Shown piece by piece: positions 10,873 to 23,024 of a stretch of 64,000 nucleotides of DNA. Numbering within the stretch: the stretch's first letter is position 1; every line of letters starts with the position of its first letter. Source of the stretch: Beta vulgaris subsp. vulgaris. Taxonomy: Eukaryota > Streptophyta > Magnoliopsida > Caryophyllales > Amaranthaceae. The translations under genes were made by a program, and so were the position numbers. Below the pieces are notes generated by a model. It was given only the letters and a program-made list of their open reading frames with translations, was not told the DNA's origin and did no database searches. Location of the stretch: contig NC_079207.1 in assembly GCF_026745355.1 (NCBI RefSeq), forward strand, positions 30,058,507 through 30,122,506, written 5' to 3'.

Positions 10873-13800
10873 ATGGGGATTGAGAAAGCCACGGCATTGT
10901 TAGAAGAAACCATAGAAAAAGCGGGAGGATGCGGTGTCATTGATGGAGGTCTTGCTACTCAGCTTGAGAAACATGGTGCCGCCATTAATGATCCTCTTTG
11001 GAGTGCACTCTGCTTGATCAAAGATCCTAATCTCGTCAAACTGGTACTTTTTTAACATAGTTTTTTTTTTTGGTTTTTATTCTAACCGGGCATGGTTGTA
11101 ACTGGGCCATTCCCGAATTTGGTGGGACGGAGTTATAACTTATAACCATGTCCCGTTCTATTGTATGTGGTAGAACGACTAAATGCATTGATGTACTCGG
11201 AATTTAATTTTGGGTCTTGCCATTTAAGCCAATTAATTACTACTCCCTCCCTCCGTTTCGTAAAGATCTTCCCTTTTTCCGTGTAAGTGCGTTTCCAAGA
11301 GATTTTTCCTCTTTTACTTTATTCCTTATGAGGTTTATGAATTACTCAATGCAAGCAAAATTGCTCTTTTATAACTTTGTGAACGGATAAGATTTAAATA
11401 ATGGTAGATAAGACGAGCGGGCTATGCCAGCTGGTGCCGCGCTTGGTTCAGGCTTGCCCGTGGCCTAAGTAGAAAATTTGAACCGAGCCCGGTATGGGTT
11501 ACAACATGAAAATAACGGGTCAGTGCCATCTTTAGTAATTTGTTGAGTTAATTGGACTTCTTTGTTTAGTAATTAAGATGGGAAATAAGAAATGTATCAA
11601 ATGATGTTGTGATTGTGAATGTCACAGAAGAATTTGATATTTTGAAAACAAAGGAACAAGAAAAGATTAGGGGATCATAAATAGTAATTGGTATTATATT
11701 TGTTTGTAGGTTCACATGGAATATTTGGAAGCTGGTGCAGATATTATAGTTTCTTCATCTTATCAGGTTACCATTCTCTTATTTGTAATCCTATATTGTT
11801 CTTAAAATATGTTCCTACACCTTTGTAATTTTTTATGCTGTTTATACATGTACTTATTTTATCCACTCTGTTATCTTTTGTTGTTGTTGCATTTTTGTTT
11901 GTTCTATGAATTTTAGTTCTGTTTGAGTATATTTGCAGTTGTTGAGGACTGAGGAGGGTGGGGTTTGGGTAGAGGGAATAACCTATTCGTAAGGGACAGG
12001 GGTTGGTGGGTCTTGAACATTGTCCAAGACTTGGTCGATGGTGGACTTATTGACTTATCTTTATCGAGAATGGTGGACTGGGAGTCATATGGTTCAACAG
12101 AAATTTGTATTAGAATCTTTTAAGAGATTTAACATTACCAAGGAAAAGATTATAGCTTCATCTGTCCAGAATTCATTGTCCTCAATCATCATGATTGAGT
12201 TATTTGAACTAGTTATGTGATCTGTAGTTGTCGAATTCATCTGTGGAGTCAGGAGTGCCTTGTTGATTTTTATGCTTATTCTTTACTCTTTAGAGTTGCC
12301 TCGTGGGGTGGTATTATCCTATTTTCAACGTTCAAGATCTGATTATTCATTGAGGCACTTTTGAGCCTCCTAATTTTTTCTGTTTGTGTCACTCGTTGTC
12401 TCCTAACTTTTTCATAAGACTTTCCTGTGCTATGGAACGCAATGAAATCTGATCACAAATCAAATTTAATAGGATTGTGAATGTATGTTATCTGTAAGGC
12501 TTACTAGGAGTCGAGGACACTTTTGATTGGTTGGTCTAACCTCAAGATCTTACCTCTTACAGGCTACCCTTCCAGGATTTCTGTCAAGGGGTCTGTCAAT
12601 GCAAGAAGCAGAGGCGTTGCTTCAGAAAAGTGTTAAATTAGCTACTGATGCCCGTGATGAGTTCTGGAATACTGTTGATAATAAGACAGAAAATGGTTAT
12701 AATAGAGCCTTGGTGGCAGCATCTGTTGGCAGTTATGGAGCTTATCTCGCTGATGGCTCAGAATACAGGTGATCTTTTTGACAGCTGATTGTTCATTACT
12801 ACTATATACATTCTCCAATTTCTAATAGTAAGTATTAGCTACTCTTTTTTTGACATCGAATGAGAATTTGCTGTCTAAATACTAGTGATGATCTGATTAC
12901 GCCTCGTATTGCAGTGGACTTTATGGAGAAGATGTAAGCTTGATTAAGCTAAAGGATTTCCATAGGCGGAGACTACAAGTTCTAGCAGGAGCTAGTCCTG
13001 ATATTTTAGCATTTGAAACCATTCCCAACAGCCTTGAAACTCAGGTGTGCTGTTCCTGGCAAAATATCTTGCTATTGTCATTCTGTTTCTTACTCGACAA
13101 TATTTGCAAAGATGTCATGAATAATATTTCTTTTGAATATAGGCTTTATGACTTACCTTTCCATTCCAGACATATCTAGGTCAACCACTTCAAAATAGGG
13201 GTCATATTGAGGATTGAAAATATTACATGAACAGCATAGGTTTATAAATTGTTATAAGCTGACGATTATCTATGTGGGCTGATCTTGGAACTTGATGTAT
13301 TTATGTAAACTGGAAGATGTTTGTTGGCTTTATATGAGAAAAATGCTAGGCAATAGTCCCGCTTAAACCTGTGCTTTGGTGAATTTATTTTTTAGGAAAA
13401 ATGTGGTAAAGATAGACTAACAGATCATTTGTATGACTGAGAGAAATAATTTGGCACTCTTGTAGAGGAAGGCCAAGGGATGAAGTATTATTGGTATCTG
13501 TATTATATGATTTAGAATAGACAACATTCCTAATTCCTAATGGACAGTCTGTGTGTTTGCAAAGTGAATTGCTAGTCAGTCATGAAGTGTTGCTCCCTTT
13601 GCATTTCCTCAGCTGCAATATCTATTTGCAGGCCATTGTGGACTTGCTTGAGGAAGAAAATGTCCAAATCCCTTCATGGATCTGCTTTAGCTGTGTAGAC
13701 GGTTACATGCCCCTTCAGGAGAAAACTTTGAAGAATGTCTCAATGTTATCAACGAGAGTAAGAGAGTTGCGATGGTAGGAATAAATTGTGCACCACCACA

Positions 13801-14294
13801 TTATGTTGATGGTCTAATTCGCAAATTTAAGGAGGTAAAAAACTGCACCAAAAGATCTGTTGTTTGTCTGTTTACGGTGCTTCTGTCCTTGCCAGAGTTA
13901 TAGATTCTCTATGGGTTTTTTAATTCTCTTCCTTTTCAAATCATGCAGCTGACAGACAAGATGATAGTAGTTTATCCCAACAGCGGTGAGATATGGGATG
14001 GCAAAGCAAAGAGATGGCTGGTGAGTCACTAGCTTCCTCTACTTTATGCCCGATTCTGATTCGTGTTAACATAAACTGGTATTAGAATCCCGAAGTGATA
14101 TTCCTAATTCCTAAATGATTTCCATTGTTTTGTTCGATTGAATGTTGCAGCTACCTGAGTGTTCCGAGGACAATGAATTTGGGTCATTAGCTCTAAGATG
14201 GCGCATTTCTGGTGCTAAACTCATTGGTGGCTGTTGTAGGACATCGCCTGCAACTATCAGTGATATTTCAAAAGCTATAAAGGGGGAACCTTAA
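10873..14294 (+). CDS. HMT: homocysteine S-methyltransferase, seven exons, one-base deletion in exon 5
   Basis: Transfers a methyl group from S-methylmethionine (or AdoMet) to homocysteine, giving methionine, in the cytosolic S-methylmethionine cycle. Exons: 10873-11043, 11710-11766, 12563-12768, 12915-13044, 13632-13834, 13949-14020, 14151-14294, all with GT-AG introns. Landmarks: GVIDGGLATQLEKHG, HMEYLEAGADIIVSSSYQ, FETIPNSLETQ, and the zinc ligands in GINC and GGCC. The product would be about 327 residues, the usual plant length. Exon 5 has 203 bp where the duplicate at 62501-62704 has 204. It reads GACGGTTACATG against GACGGTATACATG, so the frame shifts at about 13703 and ends early before both zinc motifs. 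Either this is a recent pseudogene or the assembly dropped a base. Confidence 0.9.
11240..11295 (+). repeat. Stowaway-like MITE end in HMT intron 1
   Basis: TACTCCCTCCCTCCGTTTCG matches the known terminal sequence of Stowaway (Tc1/mariner) MITEs, next to a TA. The opposite terminus was not found, so this is a remnant. Confidence 0.4.
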
Positions 14295-15134
14295 TTTATC
14301 TCTCTAACCCACTGTTAATACTATATTAACTTCTTGGCTGATTGTATTCAATTTACTTTTTCACTCCTTTTTTATCCAAAAGATTTTGTGTCATAGTACA
14401 AGTAAAATATTCACACACAATATTTAAGCAACGGAATCCCCATCTTATTAACAATCATAATTAACAAATTTTAGTAGATAATTATAAATTATCAGATAAC
14501 TTATGAGGTCGGGTTGGTAATTTAAAAATATGGAATTGAATCTCATTTGTATCTTATGTGGCTCTTGAAAAACAAAAACAAAATACATTGATATTTATAC
14601 TATTTAATCTAGAATACAACTTGCTAGGTTATGTTCTTTCTCTGAGTTCCAAAGAGGTAGCAAGTGCACTACAATTGTATGAGAGGGGAGGTATCGAAAT
14701 AAGTGTTATTTTTCCGTTTACTTCTTTCCTTTGAAAATTTGACCATGTGATTGGAATGCATTGCTGCCTTGGGCTCTCTTTGAATTGATAAATTTGAAGA
14801 GTGCACTCGATGTAGATTGGACAAATTCCTTATATTTTGACTCTCAAAAAATAATTAAATATTTGACCCCTCAATGAATTGTGAAATGTTTGGATTGTCA
14901 TATGTGAGTATATCGTATAGGAGACTGACGTCTTTAATATTATTGTCAAACCTATTACAAAAATATCACACACCAAATAACGGATAACCCCACATTGAAT
15001 GAGGAAATGTGATGTTCTGATTAACAAAAAAAACTATTATATAACAATCAAAACAATAAGCATATAAATATCAAATTCCGTATGTAGGTTGCGAAACTTA
15101 AAAAAGAATATTGCTTTGTCATTAATATGACGCA
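12876..15134 (+). repeat. segmental duplication, copy 1 (HMT exons 4-7 and flank)
   Basis: From taaatactagtgatgatctg onward this stretch matches 61753-64000 in the same orientation, base for base apart from scattered substitutions and small indels. It covers the end of intron 3, exons 4-7, all later introns and about 840 bp after the stop. The copy at the right runs to the window edge, so the full size is unknown. Confidence 0.95.
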
Positions 15135-15640
15135 TCTTTACAAATTTTTCAAGTACGTAACAACTAACAAGTGCTAAATTTAAATAATAGAAGTAAAAAA
15201 TAAAGAATGTGCCAAATTTCAAGTCAACCCAAATCAATACTTGGTGGAGTACTGAATATTATTGGCCAATCCATCATAAGTTTTTATTTTTACACAAATA
15301 AACGATATAAAATGAAACTAGTATGTGCTCAAATAAGTTTGATGATATTCAACTTTGACATCTCCTTGTCTTTATCTTCAATACTTGTAAAACTAAAAAA
15401 AGGTTAAAAAAATCACTACGTACATATTTTAAACGTTTGAATGAGCGTAATTCTTGAATATTTCGAGAGTCATGTAGGCTGTAGCACGAGCCTAAAGTGT
15501 GAAGACTCAAAACCTCCTTGATTTCGTAAAAGAAATAGACGGTTTGCTTCGTTAATCAATCCAAAAAGTTGGTAGCTACTCCTTGATAGCATTTTATTTA
15601 GTAGAAGGCAAAGAAGACGGATGTATCTTCTTTTGAATCC
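14295..15640. other. HMT downstream flank, no gene seen
   Basis: AT-rich, no convincing ORF. The first 840 bp are duplicated at 63165-64000. Short open frames here have no recognisable features. Confidence 0.55.
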
Positions 15641-15959
15641 ATGAGAAGCAAGTCAGCAACCACCTTGTGACGCGCTGCAATTCCTCAATGTGCTACTTTC
15701 ATCTGCAGTAGTACTATTAGTAGTTTTAGTTTCTTTTACTATCTTTTTCCTCCTCATCTCTTCAGTTTTCTCCTTTTCCATCTTCCACAACACGTACACT
15801 TCGGCTAGACATGGACCAACTGTTGCCATTTTTCACTATAGTGTTACCAAACTCGACTCACTAATGTGGGTTAATATGGATGAATCCATAATCCATAACC
15901 TTTTAAAAGTGGCAAAGGTTGCTACTGTTCAATTCAATAGTGCTCTGAGTGACAAATCC

Positions 15960-16080
15960 TTGAAATTTACTGTTGATAAGCTTGGCAAATCTCAACCCTT
16001 CATCTATTCTTCCATCTTAGCCACACAATCTTTTTCTTTCTCCTCTTCTTCACGTCTCTTCTCTCTCCTCTCTCCTCTCT
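15960..16080 (+). repeat. diverged direct repeat, copy A (leader-like)
   Basis: The stretch holding aagcttggcaaatctcaacc and a TC-rich run resembles 18740-18860 (aagctttggcaaatctcagc, then a similar TC-rich run). In both, a GAAATTGATGCC-like sequence follows further on. The TC-rich part looks like a plant 5' leader. It may be a duplicated first exon or promoter piece. Confidence 0.5.
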
Positions 16081-16230
16081 CTGTCTTTCACTGTCGGTCT
16101 GTTCTCTCTCGTCTCTCCTATCTCCTATCTCCTATCTCTCCTCATCAATTTCCATCATCTTTTCTTATTTTTGTTCTAGATTTATTTTTCAGATCTGATG
16201 TGTGTTTTTTTTTTTCTGAGATTGAGCGGA

Positions 16231-18260
16231 AATTGATGCCAAACTTGGATCAACAAAGCGCAAAACTCCTCAATCAGTGGGTTCGTCGGTCTTCTTCTTT
16301 ATCTCATTTGTTCTTCATATATATCTCAATTTTATGTTATTATCTAATTCCTTTCTACAAAATTCCTTCAATTTCAGAGTCCGAAGGATGTTCAAAGAGT
16401 TCTGGGATCACTCTTTGTTGTTAAAATGTATCTGAATTTTGTAATTTTACTTAGATTGGAGTTCGAATCCAGATGTGTAGGGTTGAACTTGAATGCCATT
16501 GAAAGAGGTTTGTGGTCCGTTTTAAGGCTTTATTTGTTTGACCTTAATTTAAATTTTAATTATCATTGTTAAAAAAAATTTATAGCTAGATTTTTCTAGA
16601 ATTTACCGAAATATTAGGGTTCACTTGATTGATGAAATAATACAAATGACAGCAATTGCCACAGATTGTGAGTTTATAATGTTTTGCTATTCATCTCTTT
16701 ATTTATATGTATTGAAATAGAGTTGTTATTACTCGGAGCAAATATGAAAGTGTCATTCTTTCTATGTTTTTGTTAGTGCTATTGGGTACTACATTTCAGT
16801 AACCAACATGCAAGACTCAAATCATGCTTGTATATAAAGCTTACACAATAGGTAGTTGCAAAATTTAGGTGGTGCTCATAGCTAAATAGCTAATCATTTA
16901 TTTGATTTAGGGCTATGTAAGTACGTAACTTGAACTGTAATTGAAATAAAAATGATGTGAATGCCACATTTTGCTGACAATCTGGTCAGTTTTCTTCTTT
17001 TTGTGCAATAAAAAGGGAAGAATACACTATGCTGAATCTGAAGTGCTTCCATGTTCACTAATAATGGTTTTGACTTATCTATCATTTGTTTCATTTATCA
17101 TTGTCCAGTCCCCCCTTTTGATAAATAAGATAGAGATGTCTTTGAACATTTACTTCACATCTTGAAAGAGAAGCTGTCACATTGAGAACAGGGTAACTGG
17201 GTAAGTAGAGACTTAAGGTAGTGAAGTATAGCCTCTTGGTAAAGGGCAATCTCTCATTCTTCTCTTCATTCGCTGACAAAGCAAGCCTGGCATATCCTGG
17301 AACAAGTTTATTCACTAATGTAAGCTTTATTAGCTGAAGAAGGCTGAAAACAGCACACTATCTTGATGCATTATATAGTGTTCAACAGAAACCTTCATAA
17401 TCCTAATTTTTAACTCGCTTATTTGTTCATTTACATGTGTTGTCATACTCCTCTTCATTACACTTGATCTTTGTCTCCCTATGTAATTTTCTGATACAGA
17501 TGCAATCTTTTTCAATATATGAAAAGTATGGACAATAACATAATTGATGCTTGGTTATGTAAAAGTAGTGCAGATGTAGCACGTCCTAGGTTGCATGTTT
17601 CAATCTTCATAGCATGGTATGGGTAAATCAAGCAACACTAATCTAGATTAATAATATGTAAAAGTGCTTTTTTAAAATTTGTTTGGTATGCATCTGATTA
17701 CCTTGAGAAATGTGTGTGTTTTTCTTCTTATAATTAATCATCTTTGCATTTCATTTTGCAGCAGATGGTTCTTAATGGTGAGCTGCAACGTGCAAGACAA
17801 ATTGAGCAGATGAAATGGTTCTTGCTTATGCACCAATAGCCAACGGTATGAATGTTTATTCCTTGAACTGAAAGGAACTTCCAATGTTTGAGTTATTGAT
17901 TTGAGTTTATGGCATACTCTTAAACAGCTGAAAGGGAGTGATACATCTACTGCTGAGTCGGGATATGAAGTAGAAGATATTGCTTCACCTAGGGCAGCAA
18001 GGAATTACTCACATTTGAGATTTACCCCTGTTCGTGAAAGAGGTGAACTTTCAACCTTCAGGTGTCAAATTTTTGTACTTCTTTAAAAATGTTCTTTAAT
18101 TGTTGTAAATTAAACAATCAAGTTTACAAATGTGACCCATATCTAATTAATTTACTGAACTAATTGGTTTGATACGTCGAAATAGGGCTGAAAGTAGTAA
18201 AATTGAGAAGATTATTGGCAAAAATTTGCGAGGGAGTTGCGGCGGATCGAAAGCACAAGT
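16231..18260 (+). pseudogene. possible exon pieces of an unrecognised gene
   Basis: Exon-like blocks: 16235-16279 (start MPNLDQQSAKLLNQ), 17761-17849 (MVLNGELQRARQIEQMKW, after ...tttgcag), 17929-18041 (LKGSDTSTAESGYEVEDI ... LRFTPVRER, flanked by cag and gtgaac) and 18186-18258 (AESSKIEKIIGKNLRGSCGG, after ...tag). They have protein-like codon use and splice-like borders but do not join into one long frame, and the second block hits a stop. The Ser/Glu-rich third block resembles tails of large plant cytoskeletal proteins, but I cannot name it. The pieces may come from one decayed gene or from capture by a mobile element. Confidence 0.35.
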
Positions 18261-18739
18261 GAGTATGTAGGTGGGTATTGCTTATTTTGTAAAGTGGGCA
18301 TGGTAAGATTGAGAGCATGGTTTTTCAGTTTCTATGTTTTGCTTGTTTTTCTAAATTTGATGGTTTGATTCCTCTAGCTTATGTGGGTGTCTGTTTATTT
18401 GTGGTTAGTTTCTATTATAACATGGCATCTATACAAAGATTATATTTCTTTTTTCTATTTTTGGTTGTTCCCATTTTGTGGTTCTCTAGAGCAAATACAT
18501 GGTTTTTCCACCCATGTTCCGCATTTTCGCAACGCCGACATCACTGTCATTGGTGAAAGTTAGATTGGAGGGTTGTTGTTACCTGAAGCAGTTATAGATT
18601 TTTGTGGTATTAACGGTTACGCTATAAAAATGTCTTTGTGATTGTCTTATATTGAACCGTAGGAAACATGACGCTATGTGTTTGTTTTAAATGTTTGAAT
18701 ATACATGTCTTTTGATGGAATTCACTCTTGTTATGAGTC

Positions 18740-18860
18740 ACAAATGGGTGAAATTCACTATTCATAAGCTTTGGCAAATCTCAGCCCTCCATCTTTCCTT
18801 CCATATGAACCGCACGTTCCTTTCTTTCTCTCCTCTTCATGTCTCAATCTCTCTCCTCTT
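18740..18860 (+). repeat. diverged direct repeat, copy B
   Basis: Partner of 15960-16080: same order of a short AT-rich part, the aagctttggcaaatctcagc core and a TC-rich run. Divergence is clearly higher than in the other duplications of the window. Confidence 0.5.
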
Positions 18861-20033
18861 CGAAATCGACAATTTGATGAAACCCTATTCTCTCTCCTCC
18901 GGGGCATCTTCCCAATTTTCCCATTCAACAACGATAATTTCAGAGATTGATAGGATGAAAATTGATGCCTTTATTCTGCATCCACATCTTTGTTCCAGGT
19001 TTTTTTGTCCCATTAATTCATCAGATTTTTACTTAGTTTTGTTTTGTTTGTGATGTTTTATTGTCTAATTTTTATTGGACGTTGTGGGTGTTTGAATTAT
19101 GCGGTAGTTAAGAATGTAAAGTGAAATAGATAACATAATATTGTTTTTTCATCAAGCACATATTATGCATAGAAATCTGCTCTTTCATAGTTTTTCTCAT
19201 TTCTTTGTCTTCAATTTGCGGTTACTAAAACTTAAGCTTGTAATAGTTATCTTCGAATAGGATGTTGTCTTGAGAAACTCTAAAATCGAAGGTGACTCCG
19301 AGCAATCAGTTGCAAAATCGATGTTGTAATCAATGATTTCCAAGTTCTTCGTTTGATTCAATTGCTATTTAGAGTCCTCAACCGATTTTCGTTGTGTTTT
19401 GTCTGCTTTTTTGGACTAATTTGTGGTATTCAATTGTTGTTACGTATCTAGGTTTAAGTAATATAGGTGTATGATTTTGACTAATTTTTCTTATTTACTT
19501 TTGGATTAATTTTTCCTATTCAATTGTTAGCACGGAGATTCCAAGGATGAATTAACGCCAGAGAAGATCACCAATGTTAGCTAATTTTTCCATTTTTATA
19601 CGAGCATTAGTATGGTATTTGGATATTTGAAACTAGGTGAAACAAAGGAAGCAACTTAAACTGCAAGAATGAATGTTATTGTAGAATTTGAGCTAATTAT
19701 ATTTGGCTCTGTTTCTTGTTGTTTCTTGATTCCTAATTATAATTGCTCCTGGATCCCCTGAGGTATGATTTTGCCTAATTTCCATAGTTTTATGCAATTA
19801 TTGATGATGGTATATGAGAGTTACATAATGAATATGGTGGAACATTGTTCTTCCTTCAATATTCATCTAACATCTCATTGTATCTTTTAATTTTTTGGAT
19901 ATGTAAGATCTTGTGTCACCAACTCTTGTCCTGGGATGTAGTATTGGAACTTTCTATTAAAGTATTTTTGATTATGTTCAGATGTTCTGTGACTGTGATT
20001 TTGCATGTGACCATGTATATCTTCTGTAAACAG
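18861..20033. other. non-coding stretch, nothing recognised
   Basis: T-rich sequence between the second leader-like repeat and the MIRO exon. No exon with family resemblance was found. Confidence 0.45.
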
Positions 20034-20285
20034 GTTAAGTGCTTCAATGCTCCTCTCCAACCTTCTGAAATCATTGGTGTTAAGAGGGTTGTGGAAGAAA
20101 AATTGCCTGAAGGAGTCAATGATCGTGGTCTCACTTTGAGAGGGTTTCTATTCCTTCATGCACTTTTCATAGAAAAAGGGCGGCTGGAGACAACATGGAC
20201 TGTCCTGAGAAAATTTGGATATAATAATGAAATCAGGCTAGATGATGGTTTTCTTCCACCTTCATTCAAACAAGCGCCAGACTAG
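20034..20285 (+). pseudogene. isolated exon of a mitochondrial Rho GTPase (MIRO)
   Basis: MIRO proteins are outer-membrane GTPases with EF-hands that control mitochondrial shape and transport. This 252-bp block follows an acceptor (...taaacag) and encodes VKCFNAPLQPSEIIGVKRVV, EKLPEGVNDRGLTLRGF and IEKGRLETTWTVLRKFGY, the conserved EF-hand-associated region between the two GTPase domains. It ends APDtag followed by gtcagc. The family has Gln at this spot, so a CAG at the exon end has become TAG directly at the donor. No GTPase domain, second EF-hand or membrane anchor is visible nearby, so this is a fragment. Confidence 0.8.
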
Positions 20286-21417
20286 GTCAGCTCACTTTTT
20301 CATTTTTGTGTTGGCTAATAGCTGCCGATTATACCTGTATAGTTATATTTGATCCCCCCCCTTTCCTCTCATCTATGCCCTGTTCACTGTCGTCATTGTT
20401 GCATCTTGACAAGGTGCTCATGTTGATGCCATGATTTAGGTCGTATAATTAGACTAGCAAATAATTGATATATATTACTTGATTATCTTATAGAGCTGTG
20501 TGGGCTGAGTTAATTGAAGCATGCCATGCTGCTGCGTAATTGAAGGCATTTCATGTTGTTTTTGCATTAGCTGCACAATTTGGAATGTTTCGGTAAATTA
20601 GTTAAGTTTAAATGGGCCATGCCTTTTTATTAGTATGCCCATATATAAGAAAAAGTCTATTATCAACATGTTTCAGCCCTTTTCCTTGTCCTGAGAATGA
20701 GGTTGTCTGAGCCAGGGTAGATGAGAGCATGGAAGGATCTACAGATAAATGAGACATTATTGGGACTCTTTTTCATATTTGTAAGAGAATTCCCAGGATT
20801 ATTAACGCCCTTCTTTTGAGACCTTTTTAGAATGCTTATTCTAAAATGTATCACATGTTTTGTTGATTTTGCTCATAAATTGGAACTTCTTGGGTTTGTG
20901 CCATATCTTTTTTGCTTTTCTTTTTTTGTATCTTGTGATTCATTACATGATGCCATTGATGAGTTAGACCATGTAAGATTTTACTCTTTGAATCAAGTGA
21001 CACTAATTTTGCTTATTGAACTTATTCTTAACAAATGATTTTTACTGTCAAATATATATTTGGCTATTTAAAGTTACTGATTTCTATTGACCCCCACTCA
21101 GTTTTACTGATTAAAGTGATATTTGCTATATTATGATTTACGATTAAGAGAACAAGGCCTAAACTGTGCGAAAACAATAAATCATGTTTTGTAGTTGCAT
21201 AATAGTTGAGCCGATGAAGTTTGAGTAGATCTGTGCTCGGATTGAGCGGGCATTGCTTTAAGACACCAAACCAGAACTCTCTCAATGTTCTTTTTACTTT
21301 TAAAAAACAGGAATCTATATACTTTGCTTGCAACTTACATGAAACTTAGTACTTCACAGTACTCACATGATTATTTAAACTTAGCTTGTTTACATGATAC
21401 TTAATTTGTTAATGCAG
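20286..21417. other. non-coding stretch, nothing recognised
   Basis: AT-rich sequence without a convincing exon between the MIRO fragment and the next exon-like block. Confidence 0.45.
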
Positions 21418-21573
21418 ATGGGAAACTTTTATATATATACCAGATGCAAGATATGCTCTATCGTAGTGCTTCAAAGGGTCGCAAGATTAAAAAGCTTATG
21501 GCATCACTCTACACATTCCCCATGCCTGATTGTATGTGTCAGAAAGCTGATACAAACACAATCGACGTAAATG
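21418..21573 (+). pseudogene. possible exon of unknown protein
   Basis: Open block after an acceptor (aatgcag) and before a gt at 21574. It reads DGKLLYIYQMQDMLYRSAS, then KGRKIKKLMASLYTFPMPDC and CQKADTNTIDVNG. The basic and Cys content and the splice-like borders suggest a captured or leftover exon. I do not recognise the family. Confidence 0.35.
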
Positions 21574-21897
21574 GTACACACTAAAACTATCTTGATAATT
21601 TTTGACCCATATAGATTTTTATTACCATTCTACTTATATTCATATTGATATCCATACTTTTTGTATATGGTTCAATATATATAGTAATTATTTTAGCCAT
21701 GTAACACTCATTCAATTTGCTAAGTAGTGAAGTTCAGATGGGCGATTAGCTTCTGATTCTTTCAAGTGTTTACTTGGAGAAGTAGGTAATAGAATTTTAA
21801 TTATTCTTTGTAAATTAAAAGTTGTTACATTGTAAATTAATTCAAAGGATAATTTTCTGATTGTTTTTTGTTCTTTTTTCAAAAGGTAAAAGTGAGA

Positions 21898-21930
21898 TAT
21901 ACTCCCTCCGGTCTTTATTACTTTATCCCG
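21898..21930 (+). repeat. Stowaway-like MITE end
   Basis: TACTCCCTCCGGTCTTTATT after TA fits the terminal consensus of Stowaway elements. No second terminus was found. Confidence 0.35.
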
Positions 21931-23024
21931 TTTTTTTGCACAGAGTTTTAGGAGAAATAATGTTGTGGGTCATAGAAAGAAAGAGAAACTATATACTTAC
22001 TGATGCTATGAGGCCTAATGAATTTACTTTAGTTAGTGTACTTGATGCTTTTAGTTTTGTTAAGCATGTTTATCAAATTTGCAAAAATCATTCGCCTAGA
22101 ATTTGATGGAATATTTTTTGTTAGTATAGTAGTTAACTTGAATCGTAGTAGTTATGCATTCTAATATTGTCAATGTTCACAAAGGATGCGGCTGAAACCA
22201 AATTCATATTAGAAGTGTCCTCGGAAAAAACTTATAGTAGTGAATTAGTTTTTACAAAAATTAGTCCCATTCTATTCCAAGTTCCCTGACATAGTGTTAA
22301 GCCTAACAGACAAGGCCCAAAGTGTAGACTTGTCTGCTGACACTTCAGCTGTTGTATTCAATTTTAGGCGAGAGTAGAGCCTATAACTGTCATCTTATCT
22401 TTACTATATCTCCATTTATTTTTCTTTCTCAACTTCCAGATTGCCTCTTTGTCATACTTCTCTCTGCCTTGATATTTTACATAGTGCTGCTCTTGATCTT
22501 ACAAAATAATGAGTTAACATCCTCACTTAGAGCCATTTGTATATACGAAAAATTCTCAAATTCAATGGGATTTGCATCCCACCTATTCCCACAGTCTTAG
22601 TGAACTCAATTTGTCTGTTGTCGATTGATGAATTTTTTTGATCTTATGGTTCACTTTTTCTTAGGTTACTTGTCTCCTTAGAGGTGATGCTAGAAATAAG
22701 TTATGATGAGTGTTTGAACTCCTTTTCTTTGTTCCCCTCCCCCCTTCTCGGCCCCTCATCTTAAGAAAAGAAGTTATCCCACAAAACCCAACAAAATATA
22801 AAAGAAAAAAAAAGTCTTCTGAAGAAACTTAACATGAATTAGCTTTCTTGTTTCCTTTTTGTTGTATGATAATGCTCTTTAGACTCTGTCATACAAATTA
22901 ATCCTTACACATGTCCACTTTTCTTTTTGCTGTTGGATTTATGCTTTGTCGTATGACATTAAGATTGTAAAATTACCACTTGACTCCATTTGATCATCTA
23001 TACATCAGGTGAAGCTACTCTATC
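21931..23024. other. non-coding stretch
   Basis: No recognisable exon. A possible leader exon border (catcag before gtgaagc) lies at 23003-23009, just before the TTDA start codon. Confidence 0.4.

Noticed and set aside
12020..12220. 66-codon open frame in HMT intron 2
   Set aside because: Lies wholly in an intron, no recognisable motif and no splice logic.
15690..16424. 244-codon open frame
   Set aside because: Hydrophobic and Ser-rich because of TC-rich leader-like DNA; no family resemblance and a splice-like border inside.
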